This document shows positions 1 through 10,749 of a stretch of DNA of 64,000 nt, piece by piece. The stretch is from NCBI GenBank assembly GCA_022575985.1, contig JAKSXM010000272.1:992001-1056000 (forward strand), given 5' to 3'. The DNA is from Anagrus nilaparvatae (lineage: Eukaryota > Arthropoda > Insecta > Hymenoptera > Mymaridae). Within the stretch, counting starts at the first letter, position 1. Every line of letters starts with the position of its first letter. The notes under the pieces were generated by a model. The model was not told where the DNA came from and made no database searches. It saw only the letters and a program-made list of their open reading frames with translations. The position numbers and the translations under genes are program-made.

Positions 1-246
1 ACTGACCGGTGCTTCGTTTACGGCGACATCTGAAAGAACGTTAATACCTGTACGCCAAGTTTCTTTACCGACAGCTTTTGCTCCTCTGGTAAATAAAGGT
101 AAAATACTGCGAAAGAAACCGCCTAGAAAAAAGCCTATACCACTTCTTCGTTGATACGGTGTACCGATATAAGCGTGATTTATACCTGTCTGTACAGTAC
201 CTCTGCCGCTGCCTATTTAGTTGAAATAATCGATGTAATGAGCCAT
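1..246 (-). pseudogene. Polinton minor-capsid (pVI-like) fragment
   Basis: The frame opens with ATG at 246-244, meets an in-frame TAA at 217-219 after nine codons, then stays open to the window edge. The visible part has a glycine/phenylalanine stretch (GIGFFLGGFF) followed by an AKAVGKE-type basic segment. I associate this pattern with the small membrane-active or minor capsid protein encoded next to the penton-like protein in Polinton/adintovirus-like elements; that link is from memory of the family. It lies 3 bp downstream of the preceding capsid-type ORF, as expected in a compact Polinton gene block. It is broken by the early stop and cut by the window edge, so length cannot be judged. 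Confidence 0.5.
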
Positions 247-249
247 CTT

Positions 250-1053
250 CTAGTCTGTGTGTTTGAAATGTAATGTCAACGTTCCAGAATCAAATGGCAA
301 CGGTGACCCATACTGGTCACGTAAATCAAATTCAATTGATCTAAATGCATTGCACAACAAGGGCACATAAGATGTCGGTTAAAAATTTTTTACCATTACA
401 GAACCGTAAATGTACTTCTCAAAGTCAAGAGAAACGCTCCTCAAGAGAGGCGTATACACGTCTCCCGTAACCCATGGCTCCAGGATATCTGAATATATCA
501 TCAGCATGTTAGCTATATTAGCGAGTAAATTAGGTTGTCTTTTAGCTATAATTTGTACTTTTCCAGGAGCGCGAAGCTCGTAGGTACTTTTCTCAAAACC
601 TTAAATTTTTTCAAAAATCTCTAAACTATGCAAAGCGTTACTTTTGCAACTTTCATTACAAATCAATTTCAGAACGTCGTAACCTCCACGATTACTCTTG
701 AAGACCAAATGCGGTCATACACATCTGAGTAAGTTTAGCTCATGTAAAAGTACCTGAATGTTTGCAAATATACCGGGACAAATATGCGAAACAATTTTGG
801 GGTCTACTTTCGGAGATCAAGGTTGAATTACAATTGCGTTATCCTCTGAAAATTGTTTTTCGTTTACGGAGAAATGTACTATCTCGTTCGCAACTCTCAT
901 GTCTTCCAAATTATTTTTGACGTGATGCATAGTCATTGGTATTTGAATTTCTGTTAAAGCCACGCTCCACTCACCAGCTAAATCTGTTTTGGTAGGTACG
1001 TGATAAAATGCGTTGTCATGTTGTTGGTATAAATTTGCATACTGCTTTTGCAC
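250..1053 (-). pseudogene. Polinton penton-like structural protein relic
   Basis: The N-terminal part (817-1053) contains AGEWSVALTEIQIP. This 'protein that improves a G-E-W-x-V-A-L-x-E-I strand' motif opens a structural-protein family found in many animal Polinton-like elements. Further on, about 390-590 encodes a LEPWVTGD..TPLLR segment, and the C-terminal end (250-360) encodes an FDLRDQYGSPLPFDSG segment and stops at 250. Those pieces fit the end of the same family. They lie in different frames, so the gene has at least one frameshift and is dead. No certain ATG is visible at the 5' end. The minor-capsid ORF follows directly. Assigning it as penton/minor capsid rather than another virion protein is inference. 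Confidence 0.5.
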
Positions 1054-1081
1054 GGTAGTACAATAGAAAATTGATTCTTCC

Positions 1082-2480
1082 CTATGTTAAGATATCAATC
1101 AAATCACTAGCTAAAATCCAAGAGTTAAATTTAACAGGATAACCGCGCCAACTAACGAGGTATTTCTTAGATTTACCGCTACACTTTGTTTGCAAAATTT
1201 CGTCAATTTCAAATGCAGCTTTGCTTAAGTTTTTCCTGACAGAAAAAAGTTCTTCCTCGTAGTAAATTCCGTCTATAATTTTATCGTCCAAATCTTTCGA
1301 AGTATACAATGGTGGATGCCTTTCATTGGAAACGCGTGCACTTTTAAATAATTCTAGTGTCCACTTACTTTTGTAACCTTTTCGGAAAACGTCTGGAACA
1401 CGACAGATGCGTACCACTGAACGGATGATATATTTTAGTGTTTTCTTAATTTTTTTCTTCATTTCACCATGTATACCTTTTTTCCAGATTAGAGCGGGCT
1501 ATGTCGACGTTGTATAAAATAACACTAGCAGGAGTCATCTTTGTACCTGAATATACGGTGTGGTTTTAAGAATGCACGATAGATTGTAAAATATCTATGT
1601 ATCTGCGTGTATTTTTACGCATAAAATAACGCCACAAACGATGTTTTATACTTTGAATGACGCGTTCTACTATTGCACTTTTAGCGTCGGGATTCAAGTT
1701 CAAACGAAACTCAATATTAAAATCGTTAAAAACATTTTGAACAACTTTAGCGGTAAACTCACGGCCTTTATCCGATGAAAAAACAACCGGTAGTTTTCGG
1801 TGAAAATTTTACGCAGAGCGCCAGCTACAGAAGCACCAGAACAGTCTTTTAGCGGTTCTACCCATAAAAATTTAATCAAAGCATCTATGACGAAGAGTAG
1901 AAAAGTGTAATTGTTTTTGAAAGATTTTATCGAAAGAAAATCTGCCAATTCAGCTTCAAAACAGTAATAAATATTTTACACGTTGTACGTGCGTCGAGGA
2001 AAATTTTTTCGAACTGATTTATGCAATGTATATGCGTCCTGTTCGCTCAACCAATTTTTTACTTTTTGTTTTATATCTTTGCCAATTTTTTTTTTGTTTT
2101 TTGCGATAAATAATGAGCCTCAGTGAACGAAGGAGGTTGCTCTGGATCGTAACACAATTTATTCAATGAACCTTCCATTCCTAACTTTGTTATTATTATT
2201 ATTTTTCGTCTTCTTATTATTATTATTATTTTTACTAACTAAAGTAATAATTTTCTTTTTTGCTTTTTCGTTAACATTGAGCTTTTGATTCTTCTTCCTA
2301 TTCTTCTTTTTCTCCTTTATCATTTTATCATTCTTTGTTTTTTTATTTTTTCTCTTATTAAATCCAATAGCTTTTTGAATTCAATCAAATAATTTCTCAA
2401 AAGTAATTTTTGAGACCATACAGCAGGCTGTCACTAACGCAGCAGTCCTTTCATCTAGTTCGGCGTCAAAAGACAACATG
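1082..2480 (-). pseudogene. Polinton/Maverick integrase with chromodomain (relic)
   Basis: This is a retrovirus-like DDE integrase of the Polinton type, which inserts the element into chromosomes. Three blocks are visible. About 1960-2165 encodes the segment before the core, with KNWLSEQDAYTLHK and a basic NFPRR. 1700-1948 encodes the start of the catalytic core (ADFLSIKSF, then LLFVIDALIKFLWVEPL), with the first catalytic D in the ADFLS strand. 1082-1462 encodes the C-terminal part, with a chromodomain-like KKYLVSWRGYPVKFNSW (about residues 97-113 of that block). Frames change between blocks and stops occur, so it is inactive. A lysine/asparagine-rich low-complexity stretch with ATT repeats (2186-2236) lies near the N-terminus. 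It sits between the conserved unnamed ORF upstream and the capsid-type ORFs downstream. Confidence 0.75.
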
Positions 2481-2501
2481 CGAGAAAATGTTTAAATGCA
2501 T

Positions 2502-3490
2502 TTAGAACGGCAATAAATCAATAAGTCCGTCAAGAATGCTATTTTGGTCAGAAGAATCATTCTCTCTTGAACCTATAGGTTTAACTACAACCTCGATCGG
2601 TTTTTGCGCTACTTGCTGAGATATAGGAAGCGCACCAACTTCTTTTTTTTTTTACTTGATCCGGCTCCTTGTTGCTGTTGTACTTGTATTCGATCACGAT
2701 GTAGAGTCTATATGTGACGTATCTCCTGCGTCGAGAGCGTCCTCTAAAGTCAAATCGATTACCGATGCAAACCTTTTCTTTTTACGCACAGGTGTACTCG
2801 CCAAGTGCAACGGAAATGCTAAAATCGAATGCGATGCTGAAGAAGAAGAAGCAGAATGAGGTGCAACTACTATTGCTTCTGTCCAAAATTCTTGGTTTCC
2901 AACAAAGTTTTCAGGTAGACCTGCAGCTCGAAGTGTAGCGCAAAACTGATCACGTCCTGCAGATCTGAATCTTTTTCTAGATCTCATAGCGTCATTTACC
3001 AAATCCACTATACTTGCGCTAGGAAGTGGTATACCACGCACGCGTACTTTTCCTTTCGAATCCCACTCGACAGACGAGACTTTTCGTGCAAACATAAAAA
3101 ACTTTTGGCTTTTTCTTGAAATTTTTTGGGTATCGTTTCGATGATATTGTCGTCAAAATTTCGTGCTGCCTCCATTCTTCGACCACTTGCTGTAAATTTT
3201 CGACTTTTAAATTTTGGTCAACGCTCGTGCTGGCTCTGTGTTGTAAGAAACGCTGAAAAACCTGGGTGTTCAAGATGCTCTTTTTGAATCCCTCGTAGCC
3301 TGACTGTAAAATATTGACCATTTCAGCAGCAAGCCTGCATTCAAACGTGCCCAGTGTCTGTACTGTTTTTTTTTTCTTTAAACATGTCACCGTCACAAGG
3401 CGACGATTTTTCGTTGTTATCGGCGGTCATTGCCGATGTACCGATAGCCGTACCGGCAGGGATGAGAATCATTTTAGCAGCGTGATCCAT
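2502..3490 (-). pseudogene. Conserved Polinton ORF of unknown function (frameshifted)
   Basis: It starts at ATG 3490-3488 (MDHAAKMILIPAG), and the frame is then lost around a poly-T/poly-A run at 3366-3376. A second block (about 3100-3330) encodes a helical segment. A third block (2694-3095) encodes EWDSKGKVRVRG and DLVNDAMRSRK, followed by a low-complexity serine-rich tail and a nuclear-localisation-like VRKKKR. The tail in yet another frame ends at TAA 2502-2504. This order (acidic/helical N-terminus, 'EWDxxGxVxxxG', 'DLVNDxMRxRK') recurs in insect Polintons, from memory. Its job is not known to me. Slippage-prone homopolymers explain the frame changes. Confidence 0.5.
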
Positions 3491-3624
3491 TTTTTTTCTA
3501 CTTATTACTTAGTCGAGTCAAAAGAAACCTATCCATTACAGCTGTAATGATTGATACTAAAAGAACAGGTAAGAAGGTACCATGGCTGTGTTGCACGAGT
3601 AAGTGTTTTTTACCTTAAAATTTG

Positions 3625-3909
3625 TCATTTTTTCGTTCGGCGGTCAGTAATCATAGTAATCAGGCGTGTCTTCTGAGGCGATTTTTTTCCAGCCGGTTTA
3701 AGCGGTAGGTTGCCTCTTAAAATATTTAACGCGCATTCGCATATACACTTGATGCGATCGCGACCCGCAGCACTGAGTAAAACGACCCTGTGTCTGCTCT
3801 CCAGATGATTCAATGATCTCAAAATATTTGCAAGCTTTTTGGGTATGGGGCATTTTTTGCTGCTGGTGCTGCTGGTGCTGCTATTACTGTATCTTTTCAT
3901 CGCCATCAT
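3625..3909 (-). CDS. Small conserved Polinton ORF, function unknown (94 aa)
   Basis: This is an uninterrupted 94-codon frame starting with tandem ATGs (3909 and 3906). A serine/threonine-rich leader of about 20 residues is followed by a helix-rich body (KLANILRSLNHLESRHRVVL), a conserved-looking patch CICECALNILRGNLPL, and a basic tail. The CICECALN-x-L-x-GN-x-P pattern is one I have met in Polinton-like and related virus-like elements; the function is not known. The basic tail and small size suggest a nucleic-acid- or virion-associated protein, which is inference. It is the only ORF of this Polinton without a visible lesion. It lies between the ATPase and the 3490-2502 ORF. Confidence 0.5.
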   Translation of the reverse strand: MMAMKRYSNSSTSSTSSKKCPIPKKLANILRSLNHLESRHRVVLLSAAGRDRIKCICECALNILRGNLPLKPAGKKSPQKTRLITMITDRRTKK

Positions 3910-4044
3910 ACGTAAATGACTGAGGACATGGGAGCAATTTTTTTCCTTTTCTTTGCCCCGGATGTATATGCATTTATCGGTACGTAAACCGAAAAATATT
4001 TGATCTGAAACGTATAATTTTTGGAGTCGATTGCTTCAGATCAA

Positions 4045-4800
4045 CTAAAAGATAACCGTGAGTTCTGGTGGTGGCATCCAGATAAGCCTGTTGTACAAAG
4101 AGTGGGTTTTCAGTATCTGTGACTCGTATCTCGGAATTTTAAGTAACTCCAAGTAATTTGAGTTTATAGAATCAATATCACGATGATTTATGCCCTTGTG
4201 AATTACGTTTTGCGCGGTGAAAATTACGCTCAGGTTACCGTAACGACTACCTTTGGTAAATAAATTTAAAATGTCATCGCAATCCGAAGACTGGATCAAA
4301 AGATCGACGAGAATCAAAAGTTTCGCCTTGTCTCTGTCGCGCAAATAATCCGCAGAATCAGGAAGAACTTCTCGAAACTCGATGTTTTCGCCTAGTTTTT
4401 TATTATTCTGCTATATTATTATACTATATACTATTTTTTATTATTATACTATAAGTATCCTGCCAGATGGGTAGTACAGTAAAATTCGATTGAATGGTCG
4501 ATCGTTAAGATGGTCGACATAGCCGGGGAAAATAGTTTTTCCCGCCTTTTTTTTCCGCATAAAGGTAGTTTAATGGTCAACGTGACCATAAACGTAAATA
4601 AGCAGGAAATAAAATCAAAGTTAGATTGTGATTTGAAAAAAAAAATAATAATTTTAAATACGAACCGGTAGATCCAATAATCATACAAGTCCAAGGATGT
4701 TTCCAAGCGCGATAAAAATGATCCATTTTTGGTTGTCTTCGTGCTACCTCTTCGGTGCTGAAAAAAAGTCTTATCGTAAACGCTGTTGCAATCAAAATGG
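4045..4800 (-). pseudogene. Polinton packaging ATPase (FtsK/HerA type) relic
   Basis: The N-terminal block (about 4665-4795) encodes KHPWTCMIIGSTGS. It corresponds to the strand and P-loop of the Polinton genome-packaging ATPase, but it breaks off before the GKT of Walker A. The C-terminal block (4045-4344) encodes LLILVDLLIQSSD (Walker B region, with D for the usual DD) and FTKGSRYGNLSVIFTAQNV, the sensor-like strand typical of the family. About 320 bp of AT-rich sequence separates the two blocks and fits neither, so the gene is interrupted or deleted after the P-loop. It is flanked by the 94-aa ORF downstream and by PolB upstream. It is non-functional. Confidence 0.7.
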
Positions 4801-4849
4801 CTGCAGTTACTGGTACTGCTGCTACAAGCTCGATTTGGCTCGCACAGCG

Positions 4850-4980
4850 TCAAAAACTGATAGCGCAACCATGGAGGGGAGGGGGCCCCCGCGTTTAACC
4901 CCCGCGCCGCTGCCACGGCCCCGCGTTCGTTTAGCGAGCCTCTTTGTACGCCGAAGCAAGCTAGACCATTACTTAGCGCT
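4850..4980. other. GC-rich block of unknown origin
   Basis: This short segment is strikingly GC-rich (runs such as gagggggccccc, then CCCGCGCCGCTGCCACGG) in otherwise AT-rich DNA, near the 5' side of the ATPase relic. No coding similarity is recognised in any frame. It could be a fragment of another mobile element or a remnant of the Polinton. Confidence 0.3.
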
Positions 4981-5271
4981 GAAAATTATGTAAGCGGATT
5001 GAATGCGCTACGAGTCAAAAACTGCTGCTGCTGTTTGTGCTTCTGCAAATACTGGAAGGTAATGAAAAAAAAAGGCTAGGAATATTTTACAAGAGAAAGA
5101 AAAAGAAATTCAATTGTTTTAGTTTAACAAAAATTTTTTTTTTATTTTATTAAAGCATGGCCAAATGGCAAACTAAAACTATTATTTACATATCTGCGTT
5201 TCGTGTACACTATTTCACAAACTGTGCTTTCTTTTTTGGTAACGACGTCATGGAATTTTCTACGTCTGATA

Positions 5272-5993
5272 CTCCAGTCAAATTACGGGGGGGGGGGGGG
5301 GTGGTTTTGTTTGTAGCCACCACCAGATTTGGTCTACTATAGGTTTTTGGGTCGCTGAAAACGAGAATCGGGGTATTTTCTATGAAAAATTGGGAATTGA
5401 CCCTTAAATTAGCCAAAACTACCCCTCAAAGGGGTGTTTTTGCAACTTTTGCTCTAGCCCTCCAAGATTTGGTCTAATAAGGGTTTTCGGGGTCGCTGAT
5501 CACGAATATTGAAGTTATAACTATGAAAAATTACCCCTTTACCCTTAAAGTGGTCAAAACTACCCCTCAAAGGGTTGGCTAATTTAAGGTTTAAGAGTTA
5601 AGTTTTAAATGAAAAGACATAAATTTTTGTGATCAACGACCCAAAAACCCTATAAGATCGAATCTTGGACGGCTAGAGCGAAAGTAGCGAAAACACCCCA
5701 TTTAGGGGTAGTTTTGGCCACTTTAAGGGTGAAGGGGTAATTTTTCATAGTTATAACTTCAATATTCGTGATCAGCGACCCCAAAAACTCTTATTAGACC
5801 AAATCTTTGAGGGCTAGAGCAAAAGTTGCAAAAACACCTTTTTTAGGGGTATTTTCGGCTAATTTAAGGGTCAAGCCCCAATTTCTCATAGATATAACCC
5901 CGATTTTCGTGTTCAGCGACCCAAAAAACCTATAGTAGACCAAATCTGGTAGCAGCCACAAACAATACCACCAAAACCGTGATTTGACTGTTA
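5272..5993. mobile_element. Foldback MITE, family A copy 1 (722 bp, TA target)
   Basis: Inverted ends (CTCCAGTCAAATTACGG on the left, CCGTGATTTGACTG on the right) are flanked by TA at 5270-5271 and 5994-5995. Almost the whole length is one large inverted repeat. The module (dinucleotide-clean 'accaaatct..gggctagagc', 'aaaaacacc', 'ggggtagttttggc', 'aatttaaggg', 'ttcgtg.tcagcgaccc') appears about twice per arm. A run of 14-15 G lies just inside the left end. TA targets and the termini suggest a Tc1/mariner-type parent transposase, which is inference. It has no coding capacity. It interrupts PolB; the polymerase reading frame on the two sides is continuous once the element and one TA are discounted. 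Confidence 0.85.
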
Positions 5994-6564
5994 TAGCATC
6001 AATTTCCTCACACAGCAGTGATTTTACGTTACCTAAATTTATTTCATTACTGTTTTGATAATTTTGCCTGATACCCTTGACATTGCAAACCATTTCAAAG
6101 GTACCGGCGTCTTTCCTGATCGTCTGAGCGTAAAATTTCGGTCCGCCAGTGAAAAAACACGTTATATACGCGTTTTGACAGTACGCCTCGAGTTCGTTCG
6201 CGAGATCTACAAGAAACAAACCCTTCTGTAAATCAGGGGAACTCACCTGTTTGTCCGTAACGTATAAAATCGAATCCATAAAAAACAATACCATCGACTT
6301 TTGCCGAAAAATTTTCATAATTCTCGCCAGCAAAATCCTTGCACTCTGCCAAGCCCACGTACAGTTTTGGATGCCCAACCGGAAATTCACCTCTTTTACA
6401 TATAAATGGATAGAGCAAGCTCACGTATACGTATTTTATTTTTTCACCCTCTCTCATCTCGTACAGTTTCACGAAATTTTCAGTCCTACTCCCATAAAAG
6501 GCAGGTATTGCACTCACATACAATCATTCCTGCACTTAATTTTAATACCGCAATCACTCGAAGA

Positions 6565-6625
6565 TGGTAGGATAATAATTATTTATTTATTTAATTATTT
6601 ATATATTTATATATTTATTTATTAC
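6565..6625. repeat. AT microsatellite-like tract
   Basis: This is a TTTA/TATA-rich simple-sequence tract (repeated tttat/tatatttat) between PolB blocks. It interrupts the coding similarity. Confidence 0.7.
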
Positions 6626-8879
6626 CTTCTCTTTTGACGATAATAGGAAATGACTTATATTTCAACTAACATATATTTTAATGAAGATGACAGCATACAA
6701 TTTTAATCAGGTGCAACGACGGAGTCCTGAACCAGACAGGCGAGTCATTACGCAAGTCAAAAGATGGAGTTGACGACTAGAACTAAATGGCCTTGAACCT
6801 GTCATGAAGTAATGTGAAAACGGTCCCAGGATATGCTCGCATAAGGTAGGAAGGGAGTGGAGTTTTAATGGGTAAAGGCAAACTAAGTCTAAGGCATGCA
6901 ATTACTCGCGATCGTCGATACCTCTGTAAACGGACAAACTTTGCCGTTTTCCAAATAGATTTTGTAAAAGCTAAACATGTCAATTTTAGAATTTTAACAT
7001 CTTCTCTGCAGTACTGCACAATCTCTTCTTCAAAATTAAAAACATATCGCAAAGCCATCGTCATGCCAACTTAAAAATTTTTCTCTCGCACTGCAAGACA
7101 TGCTATCCGGAGAGTAATATTTTTTATCAGGCAAGGGCTCTCTGTAATTATATTCTTCGGTCTATTAAACAATTGAGGAAAAGTACCCTTGGATGTGTCA
7201 AGAAAACCAAAGGCTTTTGGTAATGCGTTTAGTGCCATGTGAAAATAAGTTAAGCTGTCTATAAATTTTTCATTATCCAACGTCATCAGCACAATTTTTG
7301 TACCGTTTAAAATTAATTTGGTTCAAGACGATTAACCTCGACAGTGTACTTCAATATAAATTGAGCATCAAAACCTTGGCTATTGTGGGCCAGAGAGATA
7401 ACCTTGGAAAACAGCGTTCGACACTCAAGAATAAAATCGACAAACTGCTTCACGGGCTCCCTGTTAATTTTGTACTCTTGAACACCGCATTTATGACACC
7501 ATAATTTCTCTTTGTAGACATTTATGCAAAAAGTGCATACTTGATGAACCATGCACAAATTTGGCTTATGTATTTTAACACTGGGATCACCCTCTATTGT
7601 CTCAGATTGCTGCTTTTCAAAGTCATAAAACAAATATATGACATTCGGGCTCTTTATCACGGGACTTTTAACGATCGGTTGCATGAAACAGTAATGATTG
7701 ATGCTGACCCGCTTAAGGCAATTTTTACAAAAAATTTTGTAGCATTTATGCTAGCTTTTGTCGTCCGTAGACTTGATGGCTCTAAGACAATCGCGGCAGT
7801 GCCACATGGAAGAACAATTTTCTGGTTTGTGTTCATAAAAACAAATTTGACCAAAAAATTGCTTATTGCAATCGGGATAGTCAACAAGGAGTGCCTGCTG
7901 GACCGGTTCATATGGTGGCATCTGCTTACACCTATAGCACCGATTGGAGCTACGATGATAATATTTATATTACTTGTTGCACGGAATACAGTAATTTCGT
8001 GACCCGGATACAGATCTCAAATTCAGAATTGTTCTGCAATGATTAAACCTCGGGAAATACATAACTTTCAATGTATAAAGAATATTGATATTACTCGCGA
8101 TCAAGAATTCGGTCCCATCATAAATCGGATTCTCACAAACAACCAGATTTGCACTATCTGCATCGCGTTCGAGCTTCAGTGCCATTGATTTCTTTTTAAG
8201 ACCGTACTCCTGTCTAATTTTGTTCCATTTTTAATGCAATTTTCCGCTTCTCACCTGACCTCGTTGTTCATAAACGTAACTTATGCATAAAGATCTAGCT
8301 AAACACGATCTGTCTCTTTTTATTTTTAAAAGAGAATATTTTCTAACATCGTGTCGAGTGATGCGTGATAAGGGGACTCGTCCCCTTCCTGCAGTTACAG
8401 TGACTACGGATGCAGTTACATTTAAATTTTCCGAGGCTAGGTCGTAACTACTCGAACTTTGGGAGGCGCTTTCGATTAATGTCAAAATTTCGCAATAATA
8501 AAATATACCTATTGGTCGAATATGACATCCATAAAGGTTTCGAAAGCCCGTTGGCCTGAATTTCAATACCTATAAAATCGTTGGGCAATGTCGGTGCAAG
8601 CGATAAGTCTTGCAATTCTTTCATACAACCATGCAATTAAATCGATATTAAATCCTGCGTTTTTTCTAAATTTTCACAGAAAATTCACGTTCCGTTAAAT
8701 TAAAGCGCTTATATCTACGAGATTTTTCGTTCAATACAATTAAATGGTTTACATTTTTGTTGTTATTTCTGCTTAGTTCCCCCACCTCCTCGTCCTCACT
8801 GTTAATTTCCATATCTTCAAAACTACAACCAACACCACCACCACAAGTCTGAAAATGGTTGCTTGTAAAAAATAAAATA

Positions 8880-9290
8880 ATTTTTTACATAAAGAAAATA
8901 AAATTTTTTCGGAAAGAGAGCGTCCACTATTCTTTTGGTCGCTGCTTCATCCATCGTGTTGTCACATCCGGACTTATATTTCCCCATGACAACCTTATAT
9001 CCCAGGCCCCACGGGTCGTTGTTGATATCATCTCTTAGGGACCGAAGACAGCGCGCCTTGCTAAGGCGGATTGCTTTCGCCAGCCTATGCTTGGCTTCCT
9101 TGTACTCTTCAGAGCACTTTTGCACTCTTTGCTGTCTTCTGCGTGCACCGTGACAGACTCGTCTAAGCTCCGCAATTTCTTCATTCCACCAGTACACGCT
9201 TCTTTCACCCTTCCAGGGCCGTTTACGCGGCATAGAGGCATCGCAAGCTCCCCTCAGAAGAGCAGTTACCCTCCTGACAAGAGTCTCTGC
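8880..9290 (-). pseudogene. Non-LTR ORF2 linker before RT (truncated)
   Basis: The frame encodes VYWWNEEIAELRRVCHGARR, then a basic coiled region and DPWGLGYKVVMGKYKSG. This is the segment between endonuclease and reverse transcriptase in R1/RTE-like elements (W-W-x-x-E-I-x-x-L-R and D-P-W-G-x-x-Y-K). Similarity ends at about residue 115 (DALFPKK), just where RT should begin; the remaining residues are AT-rich flanking DNA. Confidence 0.75.
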
Positions 9291-9341
9291 CTCTCGCGGG
9301 GTTGTCGGTCCTCCATACCATGCTGGGATAGACGAGAACTC

Positions 9342-10103
9342 TTAGCGAAGATAATCCACAATTCTGTCCTCGTCCATCTTTGACACATTCCAGCCTAGTG
9401 GGCGCTTTTTGTACAGGGGCCGATTAACGACCCTATCACGCACTTTGAAGGTAATGTAATTATGGTCGCTGCCATTGGCTCCATCCATCTCCCTCCAACC
9501 GCCCACTCTTTCTGCCAGCCCGGCCGAGGCAAAAGTGACGTCAGGGAACGATTCGCCAAAGCCTGGCCTTACGTAGGTTGGATTGTTCCCAGAGTTGATG
9601 ACCACCAGATCAGTTCTAGTGGCCATCTCTAGGATCAACGTTCCCCTACGGTTCGTGGTTGGCATTCCCCATTCCACGGCCCTGGCATTTAAGTCCCCAG
9701 CAAATATGATATTGCCAGAGACTTCTCTTATCGTTTCCTCCAATGAGGCCAGCTTTGCGGTGAACACCCTAATAGTGCCATTCGGTGACAAATAACAACT
9801 AATGAAAGTTGTATCACCGCACTTTGCCCAGACGTGGAAGTTGCCTTTTCCATGTCGGGACATAGACTCCTGAGCACGACCTCGTAGCCATATAGCGCAC
9901 CGGCCTGTGTCATCGGCTAACCAGAATTGCTGGTTCCTATTGCGAAGCGGCTCGGATAGCGAGACGACGCTAGAGTCTGTCTCGCCCGCGATCTGATCGA
10001 GCAAAAGGTCAGCAAGAATGGTTTTGTTCATATTCCCTTGCAGGACTCCGAACATTACCGATGACACTTTATCTTTCTTGCCGTAAGTGCCTCCCGATAA
10101 CAC
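9342..10103 (-). CDS. Non-LTR ORF2 N-terminus: AP-like endonuclease
   Basis: This is an endonuclease/exonuclease/phosphatase-fold domain of about 240 residues that would nick target DNA. It shows GVLQGNMNKT (an N-rich first motif), VVSLSEPL (catalytic E region), IIFAGDLNARAVEWG (GDLNA motif), a FPDVTFAS strand and NGSDHNYITF (SDH catalytic histidine). All signature residues are present. The frame stops at 9342, and the next block (8823-9241) continues ORF2 in another frame, so ORF2 is frameshifted near 9290-9340. The ATG at 10103 fits ORF2 initiation. Confidence 0.9.
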   Translation of the reverse strand: MLSGGTYGKKDKVSSVMFGVLQGNMNKTILADLLLDQIAGETDSSVVSLSEPLRNRNQQFWLADDTGRCAIWLRGRAQESMSRHGKGNFHVWAKCGDTTFISCYLSPNGTIRVFTAKLASLEETIREVSGNIIFAGDLNARAVEWGMPTTNRRGTLILEMATRTDLVVINSGNNPTYVRPGFGESFPDVTFASAGLAERVGGWREMDGANGSDHNYITFKVRDRVVNRPLYKKRPLGWNVSKMDEDRIVDYLR

Positions 10104-10749
10104 TTACATGCTCCGCATCCTGGAAGGTGGTCGGTCTTGGCCTTGTCAGTTTTTCCCTGCAGAGGAAGCATTCTGCTTTTTCCACAGGACATTTTTCTGA
10201 CTTGGGGCCTTGAACGCCACATTTAAAGCACGCAAATTTTCGGTCCATGCACTTACATCGCCACTGGTTGTGGCTGAAACCGAGACACTTAAAGCACCGT
10301 GTATCCTCGGCTCTTAAGCGCACTTGCCAATTAGACCAGCCATTATTTAGCCGGCCTTTTTTGGTCAATTTTAGTGCAGCTGCTTCTGGTAGGTCTACGA
10401 CCGCCATACCCGCCTTAGTGCCCTTAGCCTTGAAGATGGCGACTTTTATGTCGTCATCGTTCTGCAGCTTGGTTGCCTCCTTTATCACCCGCCTCACTTC
10501 GTCACTGCCAGTAGTACCATCTAGGCTTCTGATATCCACGGTTAGGTGGGGAATCAGTTCCTTGACTGTAGTTTCTGGGCCTGCGACCGTCTTGACAGCG
10601 TCTAATAGTTTTTGCCGGTCTTTAGACGAGCTTAGCTCTATTAGGACGCTGCCATCCTGGGTTTTCTGGATTTGGTGAACCTTAGTCCCTGAATCCTTTA
10701 GTTGGGGACCTCTTTTAACCTCTCTTAAACCTCTTTTAGTACGCCCCAC
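10069..10749 (-). CDS. Non-LTR ORF1 (gag-like, zinc knuckles)
   Basis: About 226 codons are open, without an obvious ATG at the 5' end. The frame is open slightly upstream, so the first codon given is only the start of recognisable sequence. The N-terminal and middle part is a partially charged RRM-like/gag region (VLIELSSSKDRQKLLDAVK; WQVRLRAEDTRC). CCHC knuckles follow: CFKCLGFSHNQWRC (about residues 152-165), a second CFKCGVQGPKSEKC (residues 174-187) lacking the histidine at the usual spot, and a third cysteine cluster CFLC. ORF1 proteins of this type bind the element RNA. Its 3' end overlaps the start of ORF2 by 35 bp in another frame, the usual arrangement in the R1 clade. Confidence 0.85.
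   Translation of the reverse strand: MGRTKRGLREVKRGPQLKDSGTKVHQIQKTQDGSVLIELSSSKDRQKLLDAVKTVAGPETTVKELIPHLTVDIRSLDGTTGSDEVRRVIKEATKLQNDDDIKVAIFKAKGTKAGMAVVDLPEAAALKLTKKGRLNNGWSNWQVRLRAEDTRCFKCLGFSHNQWRCKCMDRKFACFKCGVQGPKSEKCPVEKAECFLCREKLTRPRPTTFQDAEHVSVIGRHLRQER

Larger units (their letters stand above)
5150..8890 (-). pseudogene. Polinton protein-primed DNA polymerase B (relic, split by a MITE)
   Basis: This is the replicative polymerase of the Polinton. Blocks read from 8890 down. 8690-8890 is the N-terminal cysteine-containing region (HFQTCGGGVGC). 7313-7684 is the exonuclease start (VIYLFYDFEKQQ, with Exo I acidic residues) and the Exo II-like SLAHNSQGFDAQFIL. 7071-7292 encodes MTLDNEKFIDSLTYF. 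6783-7064 encodes IVQYCREDVKILKLTCLAF (Exo III). 6233-6523 is the palm region (FYGSRTENFVKLYE, then VYVSLLYPFICKRGEFPVGH). 5998-6250 is the GGPKFYAQ/thumb segment. The last part, 5150-5269, lies beyond a MITE at 5272-5993. Many frameshifts and stops; the usual motif A D-x-x-S-L-Y-P has lost its D (VSLLYP). Nothing is functional. Confidence 0.8.

Noticed and set aside
4449..4993. Overlapping open frames of 98 and 155 codons
   Set aside because: They run through the decayed ATPase and a GC-rich patch; only the short KHPWTCMIIGSTGS segment is meaningful.
5150..8890. Active viral polymerase
   Set aside because: Multiple frameshifts, stops, a lost motif A aspartate and a MITE insertion show an old dead copy.
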